From assembly GCA_947474275.1 (NCBI GenBank), contig CANJHY010000147.1:1-12342 (forward strand): 12,342 bases of DNA, written 5' to 3'. The notes under the pieces were generated by a model, which worked only from the letters and a program-made list of their open reading frames with translations, did no database searches and was not told the DNA's origin. Positions 5,268 through 12,342 of the stretch are shown in pieces. Source of the DNA: PALSA-1004 sp947474275 (GTDB lineage Bacteria > Pseudomonadota > Gammaproteobacteria > Burkholderiales > SG8-41). Every line of letters starts with the position of its first letter. The first letter of the stretch is position 1. Made by a program: the position numbers and the translations under genes.

Positions 5268-7685
5268 TCAGTGTTTGATTGCAGGCGCGGCCGGTTGCTC
5301 CACCGCCGGCACAGGTGCAACTTCAGGCTTGTCCGCAAGTGCTTCGGGCTTGCGCTCGAGCGCCATTTCCAGCACCTGATCGATCCACTTCACCGGATGG
5401 ATATCGAGCCGGTTTTTAATGTTGTCAGGTATTTCCGCGAGGTCCTTAACGTTCTCCTGCGGGATCAGCACGGTCTTGATGCCGCCGCGATGCGCTGCCA
5501 GCAGCTTCTCTTTCAGACCGCCGATCGGCAGCACTTCGCCGCGCAAAGTGATCTCGCCGGTCATCGCAACGTCGGCGCGCACCGGAATGCCCGTAAAGCA
5601 CGACACCATCGCGGTGCAAATGCCGATACCCGCGCTGGGGCCGTCTTTCGGCGTGGCGCCCTCGGGCAAGTGAATGTGGATGTCGTTCTTCTGGTAGAAG
5701 TCTTCGGCGATGCCGAGCCGGCGCGAGCGGCTGCGTACCACCGATAACGCGGCCTGTATCGATTCCTGCATCACTTCGCCGAGCTTGCCGGTGGTGATCG
5801 TCTTGCCCTTGCCCGGCATGACCGCGCTTTCTATCGTCAGCAGTTCGCCGCCGACTTCCGTCCACGCCAGACCGGTGACCTGACCGACCTGGTTGTTTTT
5901 CTCGGCGAGCCCGAAAGTGTACCTGCGCACGCCCAGGAACTTGTCGAGATTGCGCGCGTTGACGGCGACCTTGCGCACGGCCTTCTCGCCCTTGCGCACG
6001 ACCAGCATCTTGACCACCTTGCGGCAGATCTTGGAGACTTCGCGCTCGACACTGCGCACGCCGGCTTCACGCGAGTAATAGCGGATGATGTCGCGCACGG
6101 CGCTTTCCGAAACAACTATCTCTTCCGGCTTCAGCCCGTGGTTCTTCATCTGCTTGGGCAGCAGGTGATGGGTCGCGATATGCACTTTCTCGTCTTCGGT
6201 GTAACCCGACAGGCGTATCACTTCCATGCGGTCCAGCAGCGCGGGCGGAATGTTCAGCGTGTTGGCGGTCGCCACGAACATTACGTCCGACAGGTCGTAC
6301 TCGACTTCGATGTAGTGGTCGACGAAAGTGTGGTTCTGCTCGGGATCGAGCACTTCGAGCAGCGCGCTCGCGGGGTCGCCGCGAAAATCCATGCCCATCT
6401 TGTCGACTTCGTCGAGCAGAAACAGCGGATTGCGCACTGCGACCTTGGTCATGTTCTGCAGGATTTTGCCGGGCATCGAACCAATGTAGGTGCGGCGATG
6501 ACCGCGGATCTCGGCCTCGTCACGCACGCCGCCCAGCGACATGCGCACAAATTTGCGGTTGGTCGCCCGCGCGATCGACTGGCCCAGCGAGGTCTTGCCC
6601 ACGCCCGGCGCGCCGACCAGGCACAGGATAGGCGCTTTCATCTTGTCCACGCGCTGCTGCACGGCGAGGTACTCGACGATGCGTTCCTTGACCTTCTCCA
6701 GCCCGTAGTGGTCTTCGTCGAGCACGGCTTCGGCTTTGACGAGATCGGTGCTGATCTTGCTTTTTTTCTTCCACGGCAGCGACACGATGGCGTCGATGTA
6801 GTTGCGCACGACCGTCGCCTCCGCCGACATCGGCGACATCAGGCGCAGCTTTTTGAACTCTGTTTCGGCTTTCTTGCGCGCGTCTTTCGGCATATGCGCG
6901 GTCTTGATGCGCTTTTCCATGTCGTCGAGATCGGCGCCCTCTTCGAGCTCGCCCAGCTCCTTCTGGATCGCCTTGACCTGCTCGTTCAGGTAGTACTCGC
7001 GCTGGCTTTTTTCCATCTGGCGCTTGACGCGGCCGCGGATGCGCTTTTCCACCTGCAGGATGTCGAGTTCGCCTTCGATCAGCGTGAGCAGGTGCTCGAG
7101 CCGCTTTTTGGCGGCAATCATTTCGAGCACTTCCTGTTTTTGCTCGAGTTTCAGCGGCAGGTGCGCGGCTATGGTGTCGGCCAGCCGGCCCGGCTCGTCA
7201 ATGCCCGACAGCGACGTCAGGATTTCCGGCGGGATTTTCTTGTTCAGTTTCACGTACTGGTCGAATTGCGCGACCAGCGTGCGGCGCATGGCTTCGACTT
7301 CGGCGGTGATTTCGTTGTCCGCCGCGATCGGCGTGGCGTCGACCGTGAAGTGCGTCGTCGCATCCATGACCTGGTCGATGTGCGCGCGCTGGCTGCCCTC
7401 GACCAGCACTTTGACCGTGCCATCGGGCAGTTTGAGCATTTGCAGAATATTGGCGAGCGTGCCTATCGAGTAAAGGTCTTCCGGCGCGGGTTCGTCCTTG
7501 GCGGCCGATTTCTGCGCGATCAGCACGATGCTCTTGCCCGCTTCCATCGCGGTTTCAAGCGCCTTGATGGATTTCGGGCGCCCGACGAAGAGCGGAATGA
7601 CCATATGCGGGAATACCACCACGTCGCGCAAGGGCAATAGCGGCAGTTGCACCATATTCGTCAGCGGGTCATTGGCAATGGACAT
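5268..7685 (-). CDS. lon: ATP-dependent protease La (Lon)
   Basis: Lon is a cytoplasmic hexameric AAA+ serine protease that degrades misfolded proteins and short-lived regulators. The product is 805 residues (E. coli 784). The N-terminal substrate-binding LON domain starts at about residue 12 (VQLPLLPLRDVVVFPHMVIP) and is followed by a coiled-coil linker to about 300. The AAA+ module has Walker A GAPGVGKT 358-365, Walker B LFLLDEVDK 421-429 and a sensor region VATANT near 471-476. The C-terminal protease domain contains the Ser-Lys dyad, Ser684 in PKDGPSAG and Lys727 in GGLKEK, with the 43-residue spacing of E. coli Ser679/Lys722. The last 25 or so residues are a Pro/Ala/Glu-rich tail. AGGT lies 8 nt before the ATG at 7683-7685. 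lon sits 153 bp downstream of clpX and upstream of hupB. No sigma32 heat-shock promoter could be identified upstream. Confidence 0.98.
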   Translation of the reverse strand: MSIANDPLTNMVQLPLLPLRDVVVFPHMVIPLFVGRPKSIKALETAMEAGKSIVLIAQKSAAKDEPAPEDLYSIGTLANILQMLKLPDGTVKVLVEGSQRAHIDQVMDATTHFTVDATPIAADNEITAEVEAMRRTLVAQFDQYVKLNKKIPPEILTSLSGIDEPGRLADTIAAHLPLKLEQKQEVLEMIAAKKRLEHLLTLIEGELDILQVEKRIRGRVKRQMEKSQREYYLNEQVKAIQKELGELEEGADLDDMEKRIKTAHMPKDARKKAETEFKKLRLMSPMSAEATVVRNYIDAIVSLPWKKKSKISTDLVKAEAVLDEDHYGLEKVKERIVEYLAVQQRVDKMKAPILCLVGAPGVGKTSLGQSIARATNRKFVRMSLGGVRDEAEIRGHRRTYIGSMPGKILQNMTKVAVRNPLFLLDEVDKMGMDFRGDPASALLEVLDPEQNHTFVDHYIEVEYDLSDVMFVATANTLNIPPALLDRMEVIRLSGYTEDEKVHIATHHLLPKQMKNHGLKPEEIVVSESAVRDIIRYYSREAGVRSVEREVSKICRKVVKMLVVRKGEKAVRKVAVNARNLDKFLGVRRYTFGLAEKNNQVGQVTGLAWTEVGGELLTIESAVMPGKGKTITTGKLGEVMQESIQAALSVVRSRSRRLGIAEDFYQKNDIHIHLPEGATPKDGPSAGIGICTAMVSCFTGIPVRADVAMTGEITLRGEVLPIGGLKEKLLAAHRGGIKTVLIPQENVKDLAEIPDNIKNRLDIHPVKWIDQVLEMALERKPEALADKPEVAPVPAVEQPAAPAIKH

Positions 7686-7757
7686 GTGGTTTTACCTGAT
7701 AAAGAAACGGAAATGGGAACAAAATGCGTACAAAATTAGCAATACAAAGAATATGTT

Positions 7758-7769
7758 GGGGCAAGCCCC
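7758..7769. repeat. Palindrome GGGGCAAGCCCC upstream of lon
   Basis: This 12-bp palindrome (5-bp arms around AA) lies about 73 bp upstream of the lon ATG, in the AT-richer part of the clpX-lon gap. It could be an operator or a small hairpin. No known regulator is assigned; it does not match the CIRCE element. Confidence 0.35.
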
Positions 7770-7789
7770 GGCAATTAAAGCAGTGTAAA

Positions 7790-7825
7790 CCTCCCCTCGC
7801 GGCGTAGTCAGGCGCGGGGGGAAGG
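7790..7825 (-). terminator. Possible terminator after clpX
   Basis: On the minus strand CCTTCCC pairs with GGGGAGG (one G-T pair). An inner CGCG/CGCG stem follows after a small bulge, with an 11-nt loop, then GTTTACA. The T-run is only three long, so the terminator is weak at best and some read-through from clpX into lon is likely. Confidence 0.4.
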
Positions 7826-7838
7826 TCCATGCGTAAGA

Positions 7839-9104
7839 TTATACCGAACCCGCCACCTTGGGTTGGTCGGAATAGATGAGGATAGGACGCGTATCTGTGC
7901 CGATTGAACCTTCGTCGACCACCACTTTAATCACGTTGTCGAGCGACGGCAGGTCGAACATGGTGTCGAGCAAGGTCTGCTCAAGGATCGAACGCAGCCC
8001 GCGCGCGCCGGTCTTGCGCTCCAGCGCCTTGCGCGATACTGCTTTCAATGCGGCGTCGCGCACTTCGAGTTCGACGCCTTCCATCGAAAACATTTTCTGA
8101 TACTGCTTCAAGAGCGCGTTCTTCGGCTCGGTGAGTATCTGGATCAGCGCGACTTCGTCGAGCTCCTCCAGCGTCGCCACCACCGGCAGGCGGCCGACGA
8201 ACTCCGGGATCAGGCCGTACTTGATCAGGTCTTCGGGCTGCACGCCGCGCAGGACCTTGGTGGCGTCCTTGCGGTTGTCGCGGCTTTTCACTTCCGCGCC
8301 AAAACCGATGCCGCCTTTTTCCGAGCGCGCGCGTATCACCTTGTCGAGGCCGTCGAAAGCGCCGCCGCAGATGAAAAGGATATTGGTGGTATCAACCTGC
8401 ACGAATTCCTGATTCGGGTGCTTGCGGCCGCCCTGCGGGGGCACCGAGGCTATCGTGCCTTCGATCAGCTTCAGCAGCGCCTGCTGCACGCCCTCGCCCG
8501 ATACGTCACGCGTAATCGACGGGTTGTCGGACTTGCGTGAAATCTTGTCGATTTCGTCGATATAAACGATGCCGCGCTGCGCCTTCTCGACGTCGTAGTC
8601 GCATTTCTGCAGCAGCTTCTGGATGATGTTTTCGACGTCCTCGCCGACATAGCCGGCTTCGGTCAGCGTGGTGGCATCCGCCATCACGAACGGCACGTTC
8701 AACAGCCGCGCCAGCGTCTGCGCGAGCAACGTCTTGCCCGAACCGGTCGGCCCCACCAGCAGGATATTGCTCTTGGCGAGTTCGACCTCGTCGTTCTTGG
8801 TCAGGTTCTTCAGCCGCTTGTAGTGGTTGTAGACGGCGACCGACAGGATTTTCTTCGCCAGGTCCTGGCCGATTACATATTGGTCGAGAATCTCGCGGAT
8901 TTCGTGCGGCACCGGCAGATCGGACTTGGCGCCCTTGGTGCCGTGTTCGCCCTGGGTTTCCTCGCGGATGATGTCGTTGCACAGCTCGATGCATTCATCG
9001 CAGATGAATACCGACGGACCTGCGATGAGCTTGCGCACTTCGTGCTGGCTCTTGCCGCAAAACGAGCAATAGAGCAGTTTTTCGCCGCCGATCTTGTCTG
9101 ACAT
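7839..9104 (-). CDS. clpX: ATP-dependent Clp protease ATP-binding subunit ClpX
   Basis: ClpX is the hexameric AAA+ unfoldase that recognises tagged substrates and feeds them to ClpP. It is 421 residues, the usual length. The N-terminal zinc-binding domain has Cys13, Cys16, Cys35 and Cys38 (YCSFCGKS and ICDECIELC). The AAA+ domain has Walker A GPTGSGKT 118-125, pore-1 loop GYVG 151-154, Walker B IVYIDEID 179-186, RKH loop 227-229, the ClpP-docking IGF loop 266-268 and sensor-2 GAR 366-368. All functional loops are intact. AAGGA precedes the ATG (9102-9104) at about 9 nt. The gene begins 35 bp after clpP on the same strand with no terminator between them, so tig-clpP-clpX is most simply one operon. 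Confidence 0.98.
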   Translation of the reverse strand: MSDKIGGEKLLYCSFCGKSQHEVRKLIAGPSVFICDECIELCNDIIREETQGEHGTKGAKSDLPVPHEIREILDQYVIGQDLAKKILSVAVYNHYKRLKNLTKNDEVELAKSNILLVGPTGSGKTLLAQTLARLLNVPFVMADATTLTEAGYVGEDVENIIQKLLQKCDYDVEKAQRGIVYIDEIDKISRKSDNPSITRDVSGEGVQQALLKLIEGTIASVPPQGGRKHPNQEFVQVDTTNILFICGGAFDGLDKVIRARSEKGGIGFGAEVKSRDNRKDATKVLRGVQPEDLIKYGLIPEFVGRLPVVATLEELDEVALIQILTEPKNALLKQYQKMFSMEGVELEVRDAALKAVSRKALERKTGARGLRSILEQTLLDTMFDLPSLDNVIKVVVDEGSIGTDTRPILIYSDQPKVAGSV

Positions 9105-9139
9105 ACGATTATTTCCTTATTGGCCCGTATTGTAGGACA

Positions 9140-9781
9140 TTATTTCGCGGTTTCTGTTCTGTTCACCAGCACTTTATCGACCAAACCGTAAATTACTGCC
9201 TGATCGGCGGACAAAAAGTTGTCGCGATCGGTATCTTTTTCGACGGTATCGATCGTCTGGCCGCTGTGCTTGGCCATGATCTCGTTCAGTTTGCCTTTTA
9301 GAAACAGGATTTCCTTGGCGTGGATTTCGATATCCGAGGCCTGGCCCTGGAAACCGCCCATCGGCTGATGAATCATCACGCGCGAATTGGGCAGGCAGAA
9401 GCGTTTGCCCTTGGCACCCGCCGTCAGCAGCAACGCACCCATGCTCGCCGCCTGGCCTACGCACAGGGTCGAAACGTCGGGCTTGATGAACTGCATCGTG
9501 TCGTAAATGGCGAGCCCCGCCGACACCGACCCGCCCGGCGAGTTGATGTAGAACGAGATGTCCTTGTCGGGGTTGTCGGACTCCAGAAACAGTAACTGGG
9601 CGACGATGACGTTGGCCGTCACTTCCGTCACCGGGCCGACGAGGAACACCACGCGCTCCTTCAACAAGCGCGAATAGATGTCGTAAGCGCGCTCGCCGCG
9701 GCCGCTTTGCTCGATCACCATCGGGATCAAGCCGAGCCCCTGCGGTTCCATGTTCGTGCGCTGCCAGTTCGGCTGCATCAT
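9140..9781 (-). CDS. clpP: ATP-dependent Clp protease proteolytic subunit ClpP
   Basis: ClpP is the serine peptidase that forms the double-heptamer chamber paired with ClpX (and ClpA where present). It has 213 residues including a short N-terminal propeptide; cleavage is likely near residues 15-20, before the GLGLIPMVIEQSGRGERAYD region. The catalytic triad is intact: Ser113 (GQAASMGA), His138 (MIHQPMGG) and Asp187 (DTDRDNF), with the same 25- and 49-residue spacings as E. coli. The oxyanion-region motif INSPGGSV is at 79-86. The start ATG overlaps the tig stop in ATGA (9778-9781), with GGGGAA about 6 nt upstream inside tig, so translation is probably coupled to tig. A second ATG follows immediately, so the start could be one codon later. 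Confidence 0.98.
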   Translation of the reverse strand: MMQPNWQRTNMEPQGLGLIPMVIEQSGRGERAYDIYSRLLKERVVFLVGPVTEVTANVIVAQLLFLESDNPDKDISFYINSPGGSVSAGLAIYDTMQFIKPDVSTLCVGQAASMGALLLTAGAKGKRFCLPNSRVMIHQPMGGFQGQASDIEIHAKEILFLKGKLNEIMAKHSGQTIDTVEKDTDRDNFLSADQAVIYGLVDKVLVNRTETAK

Positions 9782-11088
9782 TTGCTGTTCCCCATCAATT
9801 CGTCGAAATCGGTCGCTTTGTCTTCAACTTGCGCGGTCGCCTGCGCCCAAGTGACGGCGTTTTCCTCGACCACCATGGACTCAATCTCACGCAACCGCTC
9901 AGGCGACTGGTAATACCACTTAACCACCTGCTCGGGCTGCTCGTAACTTTGCGCCTGCTCTTCAACCATCGCCCGCACCTGCTCAGGCTTGGCCTGCAAC
10001 GCTTGCGTCTTTACCACTTCCGCCAGTATCAGGCCCAGCGTCACGCGCCGTTGCGCCTGCTGCTCGAACAAATCGCGCGGCAGTTGCATGTTCTGCCCCT
10101 TCAACCCGCGCGCTTCCAGGTCCTGCTGTGCCGCGCCCTGCATGCGCTCGATTTCAAGCTCCACCAGCGACTTCGGCACGTCCACCTTGGTGGTGTCGAT
10201 CAGCGCCTGCATGATCTGGTCTTTCACGCGGGCGCTGATGCGGCGCTTTACTTCGCGCTCGAGATTCTCGCGAACCTCTTTGCGCATCGTTTCCAGGTTG
10301 CCATCCGCCACCCCCAGCGCCTTTGCGAAATCAGCATCGACCGGCGGCAGCTGCGCCCCTGAAACCTGCTTTAACTTTACGTCGAAAGTAGCGGTTTTTC
10401 CCGCTAATTCTTTCCCATGATAGTCTTCCGGAAAGCGTATTTCAAATACCTTGGAAGCCCCTGCGCTGAGACCTACGACCTCATTCTCGAAATCCTTGAG
10501 GAAGCGGCCTTCGCCGAGCGTCAGCGCGAAGTCGTCGCCTTTGCCGCCTTCGAACTCCTTGCCGTCGGTTTTGCCGACAAAATCGATGGTGACCTTGTCG
10601 CCCAGCGCCGCCGGCCGCGTGACAGTACTGTAGGTCGCGCGCTGTTTGCGCATGATCTCCAGCGTCTTGTCGACTTCGGCTTCGCTGACAGTCGTCAGCG
10701 GCCGCTTGATCACGACTTTGCTCATGTCGCTGGCCGTGACTTCCGGATAGATCTCAAAGGTCGCGCTGAATTCGACCTGCGCAACGCTGCCCAACTCACC
10801 CTTGGGCTCGAAGCGCGGGTAGCCGGCCACTTTCAGGTTCTGCGCGCGCACCGCGTCGCCGAAACTTTTCTGCAGGGCGTCGCCCAGCACTTCGCGCCGC
10901 ACCTGGTCTTCGTACTGCTGCGCGACGACTTTCAGCGGCACCTTGCCGGGACGAAAGCCGTGCATCTTGACGTTGCGCGCGAGCTGCTTGAGACGCGTCT
11001 GCACCTCGCTGTCGATTTCCTGAGAAGGCAGCGAAATGTTAAGACGCCGCTCGAGCTGACTGATATTTTCCAAAGTTGCCGCCATCAT
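9778..11088 (-). CDS. tig: Trigger factor (ribosome-associated chaperone and peptidyl-prolyl isomerase)
   Basis: Trigger factor binds ribosomal protein L23 at the exit tunnel and shields nascent chains. The product is 436 residues (E. coli 432). The ribosome-binding signature GFRPGK is at residues 44-49 in the N-terminal domain. An FKBP-type isomerase domain follows at about 160-245 (GDKVTIDFVGKTDGKEFEGG onward). The rest is the helical C-terminal chaperone domain with a Gln-rich, coiled region. Two ATG codons are adjacent (11086-11088 and 11083-11085); AGGA lies 4 nt before the first and 7 nt before the second, so the second may be used more. tig is preceded by tRNA-Leu with a 61-bp gap and no terminator, and its stop overlaps the clpP start. 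Promoter elements ahead of the tRNA probably serve both. Confidence 0.97.
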   Translation of the reverse strand: MMAATLENISQLERRLNISLPSQEIDSEVQTRLKQLARNVKMHGFRPGKVPLKVVAQQYEDQVRREVLGDALQKSFGDAVRAQNLKVAGYPRFEPKGELGSVAQVEFSATFEIYPEVTASDMSKVVIKRPLTTVSEAEVDKTLEIMRKQRATYSTVTRPAALGDKVTIDFVGKTDGKEFEGGKGDDFALTLGEGRFLKDFENEVVGLSAGASKVFEIRFPEDYHGKELAGKTATFDVKLKQVSGAQLPPVDADFAKALGVADGNLETMRKEVRENLEREVKRRISARVKDQIMQALIDTTKVDVPKSLVELEIERMQGAAQQDLEARGLKGQNMQLPRDLFEQQAQRRVTLGLILAEVVKTQALQAKPEQVRAMVEEQAQSYEQPEQVVKWYYQSPERLREIESMVVEENAVTWAQATAQVEDKATDFDELMGNSK

Positions 11089-11149
11089 TTCTTCCTGAGT
11101 TCCTTGCTGATTGCACGTTTATGCCATGAACATTCGACGAAACCGATAG

Positions 11150-11234
<85 letters not shown>

Positions 11235-11243
11235 AACGCTTTG

Positions 11244-11272
11244 ATTGTAATATAATTACCGTCGCTCGTCAG
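11244..11272 (-). promoter_or_regulatory. Promoter of tRNA-Leu and probably the tig-clpP-clpX operon
   Basis: On the minus strand the -35 is CTGACG (11267-11272, four of six), the spacer is 17 bp and the -10 is TACAAT (11244-11249, five of six). The expected start is only a few bases before the tRNA 5' end at 11234, as is common for tRNA genes. With no terminator between tRNA-Leu and tig, this promoter may also drive the chaperone/protease operon. Confidence 0.6.
11251..11256 (+). promoter_or_regulatory. Possible -10 box of the hpnC promoter
   Basis: A perfect TATAAT on the plus strand would start transcription near 11263 towards hpnC. The matching -35 position would fall inside the tRNA-Leu gene and resembles TTGACA poorly. 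It is separated by one base from the opposing -10 of the tRNA-Leu promoter, so the two promoters would overlap. Confidence 0.35.
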
Positions 11273-11346
11273 CTTCGAATACCGGCCGAATGACGTGCGT
11301 AATCCCGTTAAGCCGTTGTAATACCGGTCGTTTCCCGGCAACTTGC

Positions 11347-12159
11347 GTGAGTATCGACCACTACGAAAATTTTCCTGTTGCGTCGGTGCTATTGCCGGCG
11401 CGTTTGCGCAAACCGGTAGAACTCATCTACCGCTTCGCGCGCACGGCCGACGATTTCGCCGACGAAGGCGATTTGCCGGACCGCGAAAGACTCGACCTGC
11501 TCGCCGGCTTCGGCGATGAATTGCGCCGCATAGAGAGCGGCGCGCAGCCGCATACCGCGCTCTTCCAGAAATTGGCGTCGATGATCGCGCAGCAACGTTT
11601 AACCATCAGCCTGTTCCACGACCTGCTGTCGGCATTCGCGCAGGACGTCACCAAAAAACGCTACGCCGATCTCGCCGACGTGCTCGACTACTGCCGGCGC
11701 TCCGCCAACCCGGTCGGGCGGCTGCTGCTCGAACTCTACGGCGCCGCAACGCCGCGAAACAACGCGTGGTCGGACAACATCTGCTCGGCCCTGCAAATCA
11801 TCAATTTTCTGCAGGACATCGCCATCGATTACGCGAACGGACGCATCTACATGCCGCAGGACGAACTCGCCCGCTACCATATCAGCGAAACGCAAATCGC
11901 CGCCCAGGAGGCGAATGACGCGTGGCGCGCATTCATGGCGTTCGAGGTCGGACGCACGCGCCGCATGTTGCTCGACGGCGCGCCGCTCGGCCGTGTGCTC
12001 GGCGGGCGCCTCGGACTGGAAATGCGCATGATCATCGCCGGCGGCGAACGCATACTCGCCAAAATCGAAAACGCGGGGTACGACGTGTTTCGCCGCCGAC
12101 CCGTGCTACGCTCCGGCGATTGGATATTGATGTTCGCCCGCACGTTTTCTCTCCGCTGA
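11347..12159 (+). CDS. hpnC: Squalene synthase family protein HpnC (hydroxysqualene synthase)
   Basis: In the HpnCDE route to squalene for hopanoids, HpnC converts presqualene diphosphate made by HpnD to hydroxysqualene, which HpnE then reduces. The all-alpha trans-isoprenyl diphosphate synthase fold is indicated by the first Asp-rich motif TADDFADE (residues 33-40) and the second, NFLQDIAIDYANGRIYMP (153-170, Asp157 and Asp161), which bind diphosphate through Mg. I chose GTG at 11347 because VSIDHYENFPVAS matches where HpnC proteins usually begin, giving 270 residues. An in-frame ATG at 11290 would add 19 residues (MTCVIPLSRCNTGRFPATC) that do not look like the family. Neither start has a good Shine-Dalgarno sequence. 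hpnD follows in the same frame after 27 nt. Phytoene synthase is a related alternative, but the pairing with hpnD argues against it. Confidence 0.92.
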   Translation: MSIDHYENFPVASVLLPARLRKPVELIYRFARTADDFADEGDLPDRERLDLLAGFGDELRRIESGAQPHTALFQKLASMIAQQRLTISLFHDLLSAFAQDVTKKRYADLADVLDYCRRSANPVGRLLLELYGAATPRNNAWSDNICSALQIINFLQDIAIDYANGRIYMPQDELARYHISETQIAAQEANDAWRAFMAFEVGRTRRMLLDGAPLGRVLGGRLGLEMRMIIAGGERILAKIENAGYDVFRRRPVLRSGDWILMFARTFSLR

Positions 12160-12180
12160 ATCCCGCACCCTGAATCCCGC
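12156..12180 (+). repeat. Direct repeat CTGAATCCCGC x2 at the hpnC-hpnD junction
   Basis: Two identical 11-bp copies (12156-12166 and 12170-12180) are spaced 14 bp apart. The first contains the hpnC stop codon. The core CTGAATCC resembles the 7-bp units between fabI and ppiD, whose left arm reads CTGAATC on the minus strand. Confidence 0.6.
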
Positions 12181-12186
12181 GCAGCC

Positions 12187-12342
12187 GTGACTCCCGACCA
12201 ATACTGCCAGCAAAAAGCCTCGCAAAGCGGCTCGAGCTTTTACTACAGCTTTCTGTTTCTGCCGCCCGCACGGCGGCGCGCAATCACCGCGCTGTACGCG
12301 TTTTGCCGCGAGGTCGATGATGTCGTCGACGAATGCACCGAC
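12187..12342 (+). CDS. hpnD: Presqualene diphosphate synthase HpnD (3' truncated by window end)
   Basis: HpnD condenses two farnesyl diphosphate molecules to presqualene diphosphate, the step before HpnC. The first 52 codons are visible and open to the last base. The N-terminus reads (M)TPDQYCQQKASQSGSSFYYS, then FLFLPPARRRAITALYAFCR and the first Asp-rich motif EVDDVVDE (Asp44, Asp45, Asp48). This is the conserved opening of HpnD proteins and covers the SSFYYS and Asp-rich parts of the active site. GTG at 12187 is the only usual start codon between the hpnC stop and the conserved region. No clear ribosome binding site precedes it, so translation may depend on ribosomes finishing hpnC. The gene lies in the same reading frame as hpnC. 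The second Asp-rich motif lies beyond the window. Confidence 0.92.
   Translation, partial: MTPDQYCQQKASQSGSSFYYSFLFLPPARRRAITALYAFCREVDDVVDECTD

Noticed and set aside
5145..5747. 200-codon plus-strand frame over the lon 3' end and the lon-hupB gap
   Set aside because: It is mostly antisense to lon, lacks a start signal and covers the hupB promoter.
6138..7640. 500-codon open frame on the plus strand opposite lon
   Set aside because: It lies wholly within lon on the opposite strand; the His/Arg/Phe-rich composition is typical of antisense frames in GC-rich genes.
7711..7739. sigma32 promoter for lon
   Set aside because: The -10-like TCCCATTT has no CTTGAA-like -35 at 13-15 bp, so it is not called as a feature.

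Overview
The window is an ordinary, conserved, GC-rich chromosomal segment. It most likely comes from a betaproteobacterium; the order and genus cannot be fixed from this sequence. Three things support that inference: the housekeeping order trigger factor - clpP - clpX - lon - hupB - ppiD shared by gamma- and betaproteobacteria, the tRNA-Val/tRNA-Asp pair placed between hupB and ppiD, and adjacent hopanoid genes of the hpnC/hpnD type. I see no mobile element, CRISPR array, phage gene or defence system, and no gap without a gene exceeds about 225 bases.

Layout. Positions 1-1524 (+) hold the 3' part of a two-domain ABC importer ATPase (YejF type). It is followed by fabI (+), enoyl-ACP reductase of fatty acid synthesis. 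fabI converges on ppiD (-), a membrane-anchored periplasmic folding factor, and the gap between the two stop codons is one long imperfect inverted repeat built from 7-bp units. The middle of the window is a minus-strand series, read right to left: tRNA-Leu(UAG), tig, clpP, clpX, lon, hupB, tRNA-Val(UAC), tRNA-Asp(GUC), a strong terminator, then ppiD. At the right end, divergent from tRNA-Leu, are hpnC (+) and the first 52 codons of hpnD (+).

How the genes work together. Trigger factor folds nascent chains at the ribosome, ClpXP and Lon degrade damaged or regulatory proteins, HU compacts DNA, and PpiD assists proteins leaving the Sec translocon, so the centre is a protein quality-control block. 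HpnC and HpnD condense farnesyl diphosphate towards squalene for hopanoids, and FabI supplies fatty acids; both affect the cell envelope, although they are separate transcription units.

The most notable non-coding signal is in the lon-hupB gap. A near-consensus sigma70 promoter (TTGACA, 18 bp, extended -10 TGC-TATAAA) reads towards hupB, but a canonical intrinsic terminator lies about 15-45 nt downstream, before hupB. This could be a hupB attenuator or the source of a roughly 45-nt RNA. Other points worth a second look are the back-to-back -10 boxes between tRNA-Leu and hpnC, the fabI/ppiD inverted repeat, an apparently intact parvulin active site in PpiD, and hpnC and hpnD lying in the same frame separated by one stop codon and 27 nt.
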